Assembly: GCF_001661075.1 (NCBI RefSeq)
Contig: NZ_CP014870.1
Span: 3,244,501-3,308,500 of the forward strand
Direction of reading: 5' to 3'
From: Pseudomonas silesiensis
GTDB lineage: Bacteria; Pseudomonadota; Gammaproteobacteria; Pseudomonadales; Pseudomonadaceae
DNA length: 64,000 bases
The notes beneath the pieces were generated by a model. The model did not search any database and was not told the DNA's origin. It saw nothing but the letters and a program-made list of their open reading frames with translations. Numbering within the stretch: the first letter of the stretch is position 1; each line of letters begins with the position of its first letter. Of the stretch, positions 8,823 through 17,586 are shown piece after piece. Made by a program: the position numbers and the translations under genes.

Positions 8823-9638
8823 TTGAAGTGCACAACTGATATGCCCGCTAGCGTCGTCACAAAACTCACCTACCTGGTCAAGCGCGATGCTAAGCCTTAT
8901 GTGCATACCGAGGCTCTGACCGGTGACAGTGAGCCACACTACTTTGCCGAGCAGGAGGAGCGTGAGGTCACGATTCACAACGGTCGTCCGTTGGCAGGCA
9001 GCCTGTCTCTGGACAAGCAGGGGTTTGAGCTCCATCGGCGGGATACGGTGGTCGACGACCTCTACGACGATGCCTTGGTGGAAAGCGTCTACTATGACGA
9101 GGTCAAGGCCTTGATCAAGGAGCTGACGGGCGCGAGCCGGGTCGTCATCTTCGACCACACCAGGCGCAGCGACGCCGAGCGGCGGGATATTCGCGGCCCA
9201 GCCAGCCGTGTGCATAATGACTACACCGACCGCTCGGGACCTGAGCGTATTCGCGACGTGCTGGGCCAGGATCAGGCCGCCGCATTGGTGTCGGTGGCCC
9301 AGATTAACCTCTGGCGCCCGATGAGCGGGCCCGTCAAGCGCTCACCGCTGGCCGTGCTGGATGCCTCGACGCTCGACCCCAATGACTTGCTGGCCACCGA
9401 CCTGGTCTATCCGGATCGTATCGGTGAGATCTACCACCTGGCCTACAATCCGCAACAGCGCTGGTACTATTTTCCGGACATGCGCCGTGACGAAGTCTTG
9501 CTGATCAAGGGGTATGACTCACGTCACGACGGCCGTGCCCGCTTCACGCCCCATACCGCCTTCAAAGACCCAAATACGCCGCCGGGAGCCCCGCCGCGCG
9601 AGAGTATCGAAGTTCGCACCCTGGCCTTCTTTGATTAG
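8823..9638 (+). CDS. CmcJ/NvfI-family oxidoreductase (2-oxoglutarate/Fe(II)-like)
   Basis: About 271 residues of the CmcJ/NvfI family, known from cephamycin 7-alpha hydroxylation and fungal meroterpenoid pathways. Likely iron ligands are the His and Asp of SRVHNDYTD and a later His in RFTPHTAF; the segment INLWRPMSGPV is typical. Start: a TTG at 8823 sits six bases after GGGAGG, while the ATG at 8841 lacks a nearby site, so TTG is preferred. It is a single gene with no biosynthetic partners nearby; the substrate is unknown. Confidence 0.8.
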   Translation: MKCTTDMPASVVTKLTYLVKRDAKPYVHTEALTGDSEPHYFAEQEEREVTIHNGRPLAGSLSLDKQGFELHRRDTVVDDLYDDALVESVYYDEVKALIKELTGASRVVIFDHTRRSDAERRDIRGPASRVHNDYTDRSGPERIRDVLGQDQAAALVSVAQINLWRPMSGPVKRSPLAVLDASTLDPNDLLATDLVYPDRIGEIYHLAYNPQQRWYYFPDMRRDEVLLIKGYDSRHDGRARFTPHTAFKDPNTPPGAPPRESIEVRTLAFFD

Positions 9639-9721
9639 GTTTTTGCCGCTTGGCGCGGGCCTCCCGCCGCGCGGTGTTTCCCCCCCGTGCTTTACCATGC
9701 GACCACCCGCTTCTCGTTGGC

Positions 9722-9847
9722 AGGGATGTATAGCGACTGAGTGAAGGGTTTGAACAGCTAACCACATTCAGCACGATCCGCAGTGCGCCAGTCCTCGACA
9801 ATCAGCTGCTGAGTCTTTGGTGCGCGCGGATAGCTGATCCATCCGTG
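9722..9847 (-). pseudogene. Internal fragment of an LLM flavin oxidoreductase with an in-frame stop
   Basis: Read on the minus strand, this gives GWISYPRAPKTQQLIVEDW, a TAG stop at 9758-9760, then LFKPFTQSLYI. It lines up with GWINYPRIPNMQRMIVEDW and YKPFTQSLYI of the intact LLM oxidoreductase at 372-1361. Only about 40 codons remain, directly downstream of the CmcJ-type gene. Confidence 0.75.
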
Positions 9848-9868
9848 ATATGGCCCAACTTTAAAGAT

Positions 9869-10969
9869 TCAACGATACCTGAAGTTTAATAAAACATAAC
9901 AGATCATGGTTGCTGTCAGGCCGACCAATATGTACTCGACGCGGGGTAGGAATATAACCAAACCACCTAGAGAAAACACGATCAAGGTGTTTTGTAGTAT
10001 GTATTTCCTTATTTTAGGTACCGCTATGAAGTAGCCATATTGCTTACCTAAGAAAAATAAGGCCATGCCGATGATTGACGTAATCTGGAAATCGCGCATC
10101 GCAATGTCATTCAGAATCGCATGCCTGATCAAATTTGCGAGAAGTGCTAGCCCCATAAATAGAAAAAGGTGCGAGTAGATTAAGGAGTGTCCACTCATAC
10201 TACTTTCATTTTTGCTCAGCAGGTAAAAGCTATCAAAATAGATCCACCAGATACTGCAAATCATGATAAATCCGGTGATTGCCGCCATCACATTATAACG
10301 ATCCCATTGAATGTCAGATAACCCTCCAGAAAGGCTAATTACCGACTCGCCCAATAAGATAAGGGTGAGTAAACCTAGTCGTTCAACCAAGTGTTCTGTA
10401 TGTGCGGGCAATGGCTTTAGCTTACCCCAAGAAAATAAAGGGAGCAGAATGTCAAGAAAAATCCCAATGTAAGCGACAAGGTAACGCATAGGTGGGTCAA
10501 AAAGAATGGATGAAAGACTAATCACTGCGCTAACTAACAGGGCGAAGCCAAGCCTGGAGGAGAATTCGCTACGGTGATCAAACTTATTTATGGACGAAAT
10601 GTACATAATACTGATGATGGCACGTATACCAAAATAGCAGGCAATAACAAGCGCATAGTTTACTTCCAATTCTTCCCCAATCCGTGCAGACAGCACAATG
10701 AGCAGCAACATTAAAAATAATGTTGCCAAACGGTGAAGGTTACTGTCTGTATCAAACCTATTTGAGTAAATCGTGTGGCTGGACCAGATCCACCATAATG
10801 GAACAAAAAGCAGTAAAAATGTCCATAATTGCTCCTGTTCAAAGTGGCCGTGATGAAGATGTCCGAGAGTATGCGTAACCTTGCCAATTGCCACAACAAA
10901 AATCAGGTCAAAAAACAACTCTAACCATGTGGCGTGTCGATTTTTTTCATAATACTTCAAAGATTTCAT
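9869..10969 (-). CDS. ltrA: LtrA-family (low temperature requirement A) membrane protein
   Basis: 366 residues, strongly hydrophobic, with about ten predicted membrane helices. The family signature is at the N-terminus: TWLELFFDLIFVVAIGKVTH. A mid-protein LVERLGLLTLILLGESVISL is also typical. LtrA proteins are named from a cold-sensitive Listeria mutant; their molecular role is unclear. The gene is markedly AT-richer than its neighbours and has no operon partner, pointing to acquisition by transfer. Confidence 0.85.
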   Translation of the reverse strand: MKSLKYYEKNRHATWLELFFDLIFVVAIGKVTHTLGHLHHGHFEQEQLWTFLLLFVPLWWIWSSHTIYSNRFDTDSNLHRLATLFLMLLLIVLSARIGEELEVNYALVIACYFGIRAIISIMYISSINKFDHRSEFSSRLGFALLVSAVISLSSILFDPPMRYLVAYIGIFLDILLPLFSWGKLKPLPAHTEHLVERLGLLTLILLGESVISLSGGLSDIQWDRYNVMAAITGFIMICSIWWIYFDSFYLLSKNESSMSGHSLIYSHLFLFMGLALLANLIRHAILNDIAMRDFQITSIIGMALFFLGKQYGYFIAVPKIRKYILQNTLIVFSLGGLVIFLPRVEYILVGLTATMICYVLLNFRYR

Positions 10970-11090
10970 TCGCTGCTGGCTCCGTGTGCACCTCTTTAAT
11001 GTAGAAGGAAACTAACGGATAAGCGAACGGGTGGACGGGTATAGGCGTCAACCTTGGGGGCGGTCGCAAAAACTGAGTGCAACACCTGAC

Positions 11091-11285
11091 CTAGTCCACC
11101 ACCACGTCTGTTAGTACGGTCAATACAGAATCCAGCGTGCCATCGGGCCGATAGCAACATTTCGCACGGGCGGACCTTAGCGGGCAACTGGGCTGCTGTT
11201 CCGCCAACCATTCATTCAGCGCCTCGACCAGGACACGGGCCTCGACTATGGAATCTTCCGAGCTGTCAAAAATTAACATCGCCAT
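11091..11285 (-). CDS. Small hypothetical protein
   Basis: A 64-residue ORF (MAMLIFDSSEDSIVEARVLV...) with a GAGGA sequence about nine bases before its ATG. It lies downstream of the peroxiredoxin and DsbA-like genes on the same strand, after a gap of about 200 bp. I recognise no family. It has a helix-forming N-terminal half and two adjacent cysteines (AKCCYRPDG). Confidence 0.4.
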   Translation of the reverse strand: MAMLIFDSSEDSIVEARVLVEALNEWLAEQQPSCPLRSARAKCCYRPDGTLDSVLTVLTDVVVD

Positions 11286-11488
11286 TTTTTATGTCCTCGG
11301 TTCGCTGGGCTGATATTTTCGTGCCGCTGCTTTATGAGCGATGCTTATCGTTGGCAGCACCGTGGATTCTTCAATCTCCCGTATTGAAATATTATCGAAC
11401 GCACACCTGGTGCGCTGCGCAATGGGGCACGTTCGCCCTCGGCTACGGTGTGGGTGATGCCAAGCGATTTCACTATCTAGCGATTTCG

Positions 11489-12016
11489 TCAACTCACTAA
11501 CGAAAGCTCAATCATCTGACTCATCTCGGTGAACTCTGGAGCCCCGTCATAGCGAAGCCCGTCAATGTAAAACGCTGGGGTGCCATTCACGCCGCTCCGT
11601 ACGCCGCCATTAAAATCGGATTTTATTTTGGGTAAGTAGGTACCGTCTTGCATGGCAAGATAGAGTTCTTCGTCGGAGAGGCCATGTTTTAGAGCGATGG
11701 CCCGAAACAGCGGCAGGCCCAATCGATCCTGATTTTCATACAATTCGTCGTGCGCCTCCCAGAAGAATCCTCGACTCCCGGCAAACTCAGCGGTGACAGC
11801 TGCAGCCATCGCATGCGGGTGAGCAGTGGTCAGTGGAAAATTACGGAACACGAACAGCAAATCATCGCGAAAATGCTGTTGCAGATTCTTGACTATCCAA
11901 TACGCTTCAGCGCAATAGGGACATTGATAGTCGCCAAATTCCACCAGTGTGACCTTGGCATGCGCACTTCCCTGGCGATGGTCGCTGGCACTTACCGGGA
12001 CTTTGAGAGTGGCCAT
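11489..12016 (-). CDS. DsbA-like thioredoxin-fold oxidoreductase, cytoplasmic
   Basis: 175 residues with the thioredoxin-fold active site in EFGDYQCPYCAEAYW (CPYC) and the cis-proline loop SGVNGTPAFYIDG. No signal peptide, so it acts in the cytoplasm. The family includes DSBA-type proteins paired with Na+/H+ antiporters and stress genes. It lies 17 bp downstream of the peroxiredoxin gene, so the two are probably one operon in thiol or peroxide defence. Confidence 0.85.
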   Translation of the reverse strand: MATLKVPVSASDHRQGSAHAKVTLVEFGDYQCPYCAEAYWIVKNLQQHFRDDLLFVFRNFPLTTAHPHAMAAAVTAEFAGSRGFFWEAHDELYENQDRLGLPLFRAIALKHGLSDEELYLAMQDGTYLPKIKSDFNGGVRSGVNGTPAFYIDGLRYDGAPEFTEMSQMIELSLVS

Positions 12017-12033
12017 GGGATCACCTGTTAATT

Positions 12034-12570
12034 TTAGGTTGGCGTGCTTTGTGATGAATTCGCCAGAGCATCCAGCGCATCCAGAATGCCGTCCGCCCCC
12101 GGATTGATTGCCATCGGGGAGACGTAGCTCCAGGCGACCACCCCCTCCTTGTCAATCACGAACAGCGCCCGCTTACAAACCCCCAGGTGGGACTCGTAGG
12201 CTCCATACTGCCGCGCCACAGCCCCTTTGGGCTCGAAATCGGCCAGCAGGCTGAAGTGAAAACTCCGATCTTTGGCAAAGGCCTGATGACACCAGGCGCT
12301 GTCAACTGAGATACCCAGTAGCGTCGCACCGTATTCTCTGAATGTGGGTAGCAACTGGTTGTACAAAGTCAGTTGGTCGCCACAAACCGAAGTCCAGTCT
12401 GCGGGATAAAACGCCAGTATCACGGGATTTCCCTTTAGCTCGCGTAGCGACAACTGCTGATCAGGGGTTGCGTACAGAGTGAAGTCGGGCGCGACAGTGC
12501 CGGCCGGCAGCGGCCCCTGAACCAGGTCGCCATTCGTTTCTTTCGCATCATCCAATTCTGAAGTGTGCAT
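12034..12570 (-). CDS. Peroxiredoxin (AhpC/TSA family)
   Basis: 178 residues with the peroxidatic site in FYPADWTSVCGDQLTLY (Cys in the usual T..C position) and the supporting VAPDFTL at the N-terminus. A further Cys in SHLGVCKRALFVID may be the resolving residue, making it a 2-Cys type. It reduces peroxides, with the adjacent CPYC protein as a plausible electron donor. It points away from clpK and belongs to the stress cassette. Confidence 0.88.
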   Translation of the reverse strand: MHTSELDDAKETNGDLVQGPLPAGTVAPDFTLYATPDQQLSLRELKGNPVILAFYPADWTSVCGDQLTLYNQLLPTFREYGATLLGISVDSAWCHQAFAKDRSFHFSLLADFEPKGAVARQYGAYESHLGVCKRALFVIDKEGVVAWSYVSPMAINPGADGILDALDALANSSQSTPT

Positions 12571-12606
12571 GGCTTGAGCCCTTATAGATGGGCGGTTGGG
12601 GTCTGC

Positions 12607-12930
12607 TCAGCGGGATACGACTTGCCCGGGGGGATAACTCCATCCACCGCCAAGTGATTTATAAATGGCGACGATGCCTCGATACACCTCGTTTGAGGCC
12701 TGAGCCTGAGTGTCTTCGGTTGCGAGACGTTCACTATCCGCATCAAGAAGCACGAGGAGATCCGCCGTGCCTTCGCGGTATTGGATTGAGGCCAGGTTGG
12801 CAGCGGAAAGGCTGGATTCGCTCTGACGCACCATTGACTATAGTCGTTGTTGGCGCTTGCCGTAATCGCTGAACGCGTTCTCCGTTTCCTCCAATGCCGG
12901 CAAGACCTCGCGCGCTCGTTCTTTTGCTGT
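12607..12930 (-). pseudogene. C-terminal remnant of a NodT/OprM-type efflux outer-membrane factor
   Basis: The frame reads LPALEETENAFSDYGKRQQR, a TAG stop at 12838-12840, then SESSLSAANLASIQYREGTA and VYRGIVAIYKSLGGGWSY. This is the end of TolC-like lipoproteins of RND pumps (AL..VE.AL..Y...; IQYREG..D.L.LLDA.). The N-terminal two thirds are gone and one stop interrupts the rest. Confidence 0.75.
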
Positions 12931-12947
12931 CATTTTCGGCGGCTTTT

Positions 12948-13055
12948 TTATCCGATGGTTTTGGTGCGAACCGCAATCATGTCCTTGCTGATCGATTCGC
13001 CCCTGCGAATTCCGACATCGAAGCGTTGCTCGATCACGCTGGTGATTCCATAGCC
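12948..13055 (-). pseudogene. Fragment of a LysR regulator effector domain
   Basis: A minus-strand frame reads GYGITSVIEQRFDVGIRRGE then SISKDMIAVRTK. This matches the LysR effector-domain block (DxVxERFDAGIRxGExxxKDMIAVR). It is bounded by stops on both sides, so only about 35 codons remain. It adjoins the efflux remnant, as an RND operon with its regulator might leave. Confidence 0.65.
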
Positions 13056-13343
13056 TCATTTGCTGATGAGTTGGTGGTTTACGACTGGCGGTATTTTTGA
13101 GCACAAATTTATCAGACGTCGTTCGTCGGTATCCTGGGTCGCCCATAGCGTGTTTTGATGAGATCCGACTATCGTTATTGGATGGCGTCGTCTGCCGAGA
13201 CTGCCATTCCCTCCAACGTAATCGTCTTCCTGAGCAATCTCAGCGTATTGCGGATCTCATGCCCCTGTTGCTTGAGCATCGTTTACGGGGCCGTAGATCC
13301 ATCTGAATGAGTCCGTGTTATCCATCTTTGGAGACAACTCATC
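13056..13343. promoter_or_regulatory. clpK upstream region
   Basis: No convincing gene is seen. The stretch must contain the clpK promoter. A CTTGAG at 13271-13276 with CCGTAGAT 14 bases later loosely resembles a heat-shock sigma-32 promoter, but the match is weak. A GGAG sequence nine to ten bases before the ATG at 13344 is the ribosome binding site. Confidence 0.3.
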
Positions 13344-16106
13344 ATGGCTACTCTCTGTGAAATATGTAATGCGAGACCCGCTGTAGCGCGAGTGACCGTA
13401 TCGCAAAATGGCCAAGCCAGGACAATGTCCATTTGCGACCACGATTACCGTCAACTCTTACGCCATCAAAGCATGTTGAATCCATTCGACTCTCTGCTGG
13501 GCGGGGGTGTGTCCCGCTTTTTCGACAGCATGGGCGGAGCAAAGGATCAAGCGGGTGATGACTTCAGGCTCTCTGCGCAAGTGCCTCGAGAATCTGTCGA
13601 TGCAACCGATGCATTCAGTTCCCAGACGCTGGAAATCCTGCAACGCGCGGGTGAGAAAGCCCATGAGCTCAACCGTAGTGAGCTCGATACTGAGCATTTG
13701 TTGTATGTGCTTGCGGATACCGATGTTGGTACCGCGTTGCTCAAGGAGCTGAAGCTTTCTCCGGACGAGATCAAAGGCTACATTGATCAGCATGCTCAGA
13801 GGGGCACAGCGGAGGCCCAGGCCGCAGTGGATCAGATGAGCATTTCGCCACGTTTAAAGAAAGTTTTCAATTTTGCGTTCCAGGCCTCTCGTGATTTAGG
13901 ACATTCGTACGTTGGCCCAGAGCATTTGTTGATCGGGCTTGCCTCTGTACCAGAAAGTATTGCCGGGACATTGCTTAAAAAATACGGCGTAACGCCTGAA
14001 GCCTTGCGGCAGAAGGTGGTAAAGGTGGTGGGTAAGGGGGCTGAGGATGGGCGAGTCGACACCCCGACGGGAACACCGACACTCGACAAGTTCGGTCGCG
14101 ACCTGACGTCACTGGCTCGTGAGGGCAAACTGGATCCCGTACTGGGGCGCGCGCAGGAAATCGAAAATACCATCGAGGTGCTGGCGCGGCGCAGAAAGAA
14201 CAATCCGGTTCTTATCGGCGAACCTGGCGTCGGTAAAACAGCCATCGTTGAAGGGCTTGCACAACGAATAGTAAAGGGCGATGTCCCTGAGATTCTGCGT
14301 GGCAGACGGCTGGTTGAAATCAATCTGAACTCAATGGTTGCGGGCTCTAAATATCGTGGTGAATTCGAGGAGCGAGCCAAGCAACTACTTGATGAAGTCG
14401 CCGCAAAAAGCTCGGAGCTTATTCTGTTCATCGACGAGTTGCATACGATCGTTGGCGCGGGGCAGGGTGGTGAGGAGGGCGGCCTGGATATTGCCAACGT
14501 ACTTAAACCCGCATTGGCACGCGGGGAGCTTAGTTTGATCGGTGCGACGACACTCAATGAGTATCAAAAGCACATCGAAAAAGACGCAGCGCTTGAACGA
14601 CGTTTTCAGCCTGTGCTGATAGCCGAGCCCACCGTCGAACAGACCATCATTATCCTGCGTGGGCTGCGCGATAAGCTTGAGGCTCACCATCAGGTCACAT
14701 TCGCCGATGAAGCATTTGTGGCGGCAGCAGAGCTGTCGGATCGTTACATCACCTCGCGCTTTTTGCCGGATAAAGCCATTGACCTGATCGATCAGGCAGC
14801 CGCCCGCGTTCGAATCAGTTCCTCCTCAAGGCCGGCTGGCATCCAGGAGCTGGAAGCCGAAATCACGCAACTTAAACGTGAACAGGATTATGCATCCTCT
14901 CGTAAACGTTTTGATGAATCCAAAGGCTTCGAAGAACGCATTGGTCAAAAACAAGCGCAACTGGGAGAGGAAACAGAAGCCTGGGAGCGCAAGACAGGTT
15001 CCGAAACCCTTGAGGTGACCCTGGAGTCAATTGCCGAGGTGCTGTCCCGTCTCACCGGTATTCCTGTGACCGAGCTTACGCAGGAAGAGCGTCAAAAATT
15101 GTTGAATATGGAAGACACTTTGCGTGATCGGCTGGTCGGTCAGGAAGCTGCTGTTCTCGCGGTCAGCGATGCCGTTCGTTTGTCTCGAGCCGGACTTGGC
15201 CAAGCCAACAGACCTATTGCCACGTTCCTCTTTCTTGGCCCTACGGGCGTTGGCAAAACTGAACTTGCCAAAGCGTTGGCGGAAACGGTGTTTGGTGACG
15301 AGCAATCGATCATTCGTATTGATATGTCGGAGTACATGGAGCGTCACGCGGTTGCTCGGTTAATCGGTGCGCCACCCGGTTATGTGGGGTACGACGAAGG
15401 CGGTCAGCTGACCGAGCGTGTCCGCCGCAAGCCCTACAGTGTGATTCTGCTCGACGAGATCGAGAAGGCGCATCCCGATGTGAGCAACGTATTGCTGCAG
15501 GTATTCGACGATGGGCGTCTCACGGACGGCAAGGGACGTGTCGTGGACTTCAGCAATACGATCATCATTGCCACCAGCAACTTGGGCTCTCCCATTATCA
15601 TGGAGAATCTTGAGCGCCCAGAAGATGAACGCCTCACGGATAAAGCGTTACGCGATGAATTGATGGGCGTCTTGAAAGGGCATTTTCGTCCCGAGTTCCT
15701 GAACCGTATTGATGACATCATCGTGTTCCATGCCCTTACCCGCGACAACATCCGATCGATTGTGAGCATTCAGCTTGATCGGGTCATTCGAACCGCAGCT
15801 GCACAGAACATCACAGTGAAAATTGATGGCTCACTCATCGATCATCTGGCGGATGTTGGTTATCAGCCTGAGTTTGGCGCGCGCGAGTTGAAACGTCAGA
15901 TTCGCCAGGCCGTCGAAACGCGGCTTGCGAAGGAAATGCTCGCTGGCAAGCTGCAAGCCGGCGACAGTGTTGAGTTGGGTTACGACAAGGAGCGTAGCGA
16001 AGTGGTCTTCAATAAGGTGGAGGTGGATGCGCCAAAGACCTCCGGAAAGAGTAGTCCGCCAGACCAGCCAGATGATCTGGCACCTACTGCGGAGACTGGG
16101 ACTTAG
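13344..16106 (+). CDS. clpK: ClpK/ClpG-type AAA+ disaggregase
   Basis: 920 residues of the Clp/Hsp100 class. The N-terminus carries a Cys-containing extension ([18 protein letters not shown]) typical of ClpK/ClpG rather than ClpB. Next come a Clp N-domain (about 80-220), a first AAA+ module (Walker A GEPGVGKT near 290; [14 protein letters not shown]), a coiled middle domain (about 440-540) and a second module (GPTGVGKTE near 635; [13 protein letters not shown]). ClpK refolds heat-aggregated proteins independently of DnaK and travels on stress-tolerance islands. No ClpP-binding IGF/L loop was confirmed. The psiE-like gene follows. Confidence 0.9.
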   Translation: MATLCEICNARPAVARVTVSQNGQARTMSICDHDYRQLLRHQSMLNPFDSLLGGGVSRFFDSMGGAKDQAGDDFRLSAQVPRESVDATDAFSSQTLEILQRAGEKAHELNRSELDTEHLLYVLADTDVGTALLKELKLSPDEIKGYIDQHAQRGTAEAQAAVDQMSISPRLKKVFNFAFQASRDLGHSYVGPEHLLIGLASVPESIAGTLLKKYGVTPEALRQKVVKVVGKGAEDGRVDTPTGTPTLDKFGRDLTSLAREGKLDPVLGRAQEIENTIEVLARRRKNNPVLIGEPGVGKTAIVEGLAQRIVKGDVPEILRGRRLVEINLNSMVAGSKYRGEFEERAKQLLDEVAAKSSELILFIDELHTIVGAGQGGEEGGLDIANVLKPALARGELSLIGATTLNEYQKHIEKDAALERRFQPVLIAEPTVEQTIIILRGLRDKLEAHHQVTFADEAFVAAAELSDRYITSRFLPDKAIDLIDQAAARVRISSSSRPAGIQELEAEITQLKREQDYASSRKRFDESKGFEERIGQKQAQLGEETEAWERKTGSETLEVTLESIAEVLSRLTGIPVTELTQEERQKLLNMEDTLRDRLVGQEAAVLAVSDAVRLSRAGLGQANRPIATFLFLGPTGVGKTELAKALAETVFGDEQSIIRIDMSEYMERHAVARLIGAPPGYVGYDEGGQLTERVRRKPYSVILLDEIEKAHPDVSNVLLQVFDDGRLTDGKGRVVDFSNTIIIATSNLGSPIIMENLERPEDERLTDKALRDELMGVLKGHFRPEFLNRIDDIIVFHALTRDNIRSIVSIQLDRVIRTAAAQNITVKIDGSLIDHLADVGYQPEFGARELKRQIRQAVETRLAKEMLAGKLQAGDSVELGYDKERSEVVFNKVEVDAPKTSGKSSPPDQPDDLAPTAETGT

Positions 16107-16226
16107 CCCCAGCACACTCACGTAACCTGGGAGCAGGCCTGTTGATCACGACGTGCAGTGGTGTACTGGATCCTCTAATGCCTGGACGAGCCCGGCAGAC
16201 TGAAGACGCAAGTGTGGAGGGTTATC

Positions 16227-16709
16227 GTGTCAAAGCCTGATTCTGAAGGGCGTGAGCGCAACTCGACGCTGAAAAATTTCAGACTTCAGTGGGCGCTGAT
16301 GAATGCTTACGAACGTTTCGAACAATTGGTTGTTCTTGCGCTCAGTCTCATCATCGCGTCTGTGATTTTGATGGCGCTACTGCAGCTCTGTCGCAGGGTT
16401 GTGCCGTTGGTGATCGGTGGTGCGATTGACCCTCTAGATCACGATGTTTTCCAGGCCCTCTTTGGCTCAATCTTCACCGTGCTGATAGCCCTGGAGTTTA
16501 AGCATTCGATTGTGCGCCCGGCCCTACGACGCAACAGCATCGTTCAGGTTCGCACAGTGCTGTTGATCGCCTTGCTGGCGCTCAGCCGGAAGTTCGTTAT
16601 TCTCGATTCTGCCGCTACTCCTGCGCTCACCATTGCCGCACTAGGATTTGCCACCCTGGTGCTCGGCATCGTCTGCTGGCTCTTACGGGAGCGTGATAAG
16701 GATGAATAG
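16227..16709 (+). CDS. psiE: PsiE-family (phosphate-starvation-inducible E) membrane protein
   Basis: About 160 residues with four predicted membrane helices: FEQLVVLALSLIIASVILMA, then the region around VFQALFGSIFTVLIALEF, TVLLIALLALSRKFVIL, and LTIAALGFATLVLGIVCWLL. EFKHSI and ALSRKFVILD are PsiE-family hallmarks. Start: GTG at 16227 is preceded by GGAGG six bases upstream; a longer frame from 16212 is less likely. PsiE proteins accompany ClpK in transmissible stress-tolerance loci; their function is not established. Confidence 0.85.
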   Translation: MSKPDSEGRERNSTLKNFRLQWALMNAYERFEQLVVLALSLIIASVILMALLQLCRRVVPLVIGGAIDPLDHDVFQALFGSIFTVLIALEFKHSIVRPALRRNSIVQVRTVLLIALLALSRKFVILDSAATPALTIAALGFATLVLGIVCWLLRERDKDE

Positions 16710-17160
16710 CTACGAGGGCTTCGCAATGCCAACAATTTTCCACCGAGAGAACCCATCAATGGGCGGTGGGGTCGAGGCACCCTGCGCGTAGCGAGTGTGC
16801 CGACGGATCCGCAATGGGGGATGCGCCGAGAGATGATGAGTCAAAGCTTCACGACGCGGGTTGATCAGCTTTGGACGGTGTACTGCAGGTGATTCGAGTT
16901 TCACCACGGTGGGGAAGAGGAAAAACTGAATTATCTTAAATTATGGCTCAGCAATAATTATTGCTGAGCCATAATTTCTCAGCTCAAAAAAGCCACTGTC
17001 TGGCCATCGAAGCAACACGTCGTCAGCAAAATGGGCAGGACAGTCCCGCAGTTGCTGCAACGTCGAATTGCAGATAACGTTGGGTCATGAATGAACCTCA
17101 TATCCACAACTTCACGTCTGCGAACCGCGTTGAAAGCGAGACCGCGCCGGCGCTTGTTGA
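16710..17160. other. Non-coding stretch with a perfect palindrome
   Basis: No gene is recognised. Short frames are present but resemble nothing familiar. The notable element is the palindrome at 16938-16977, listed separately. This stretch ends the stress cassette. Confidence 0.4.
16938..16977. repeat. Perfect 40-bp palindrome
   Basis: Two 20-bp arms meet with no spacer, centred between 16957 and 16958. The core is GGCTCAGCAATAA and its complement, flanked by A/T runs (AAATTAT outside left, ATAATTT outside right). It could act as a bidirectional terminator behind psiE or be a mobile-element end or resolution site. Confidence 0.85.
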
Positions 17161-17334
17161 ACAGATGTACGCTCATCTTCCGTATCCCGAGTGCTCGAGC
17201 TTCTGGCAGCTGACATGAGTGCGCATCCGGAGCGCATTCAGCCCGTAGATGCGCGTTTGGTCGATCGCATCATTGCGCTAGTCGGTCAGGTAGATGTTGA
17301 CCTCAATTCACCGCTTTCAGCACAAGACGAGTAA
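17161..17334 (+). pseudogene. C-terminal remnant of a PrlF-family antitoxin
   Basis: The frame encodes RVLELLAADMSAHPERIQPV, then DARLVDRIIALVGQVDVDLN and ends SPLSAQDE. This matches the tail of PrlF/SohA-type antitoxins (FLxFLAxDI..NP....; LV..VDVDLD.PL.DDE). The AbrB-like DNA-binding N-terminus is missing: a TGA lies at 17158-17160 and no start codon with a site is seen. No YhaV toxin follows. Confidence 0.6.
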
Positions 17335-17586
17335 TCAGGGCCGCGAACCAAGCCCCTCAGGTGCGGTATGGCCGAGGTATCATCAAGAGCGTTTCCAACC
17401 AGTCGACGCCTGCTCTTCATCGTCTCCTAGCAAGACCGGGAAGTTTCGGATCCTTCCAGTAGCTTGGTTAAGCCAGCCGGCTTTCTTGAGCCACGACCGC
17501 TAAGCTGAATGACACAACCTAGACGCTCCAAACACGCGGCTGCGATGCCTGAGCAGAGTTAAAATCGAGAAGGGTTCGACTTGATT
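17335..17586. other. Non-coding stretch
   Basis: Nothing convincing is seen between the antitoxin remnant and the convergent end of the Lrp gene. Confidence 0.3.

Noticed and set aside
11289..11492. 67-codon minus-strand frame overlapping the DsbA-like stop codon
   Set aside because: TTG start without a ribosome site and no recognisable sequence; the tight packing is probably chance.
13271..13304. Heat-shock sigma-32 promoter before clpK
   Set aside because: The -35 is close but the -10 match is poor at the correct spacing; not strong enough to call as a separate promoter.
13097..13306. 69-codon plus-strand frame upstream of clpK
   Set aside because: No ribosome site and no family similarity; more likely leader or promoter DNA.
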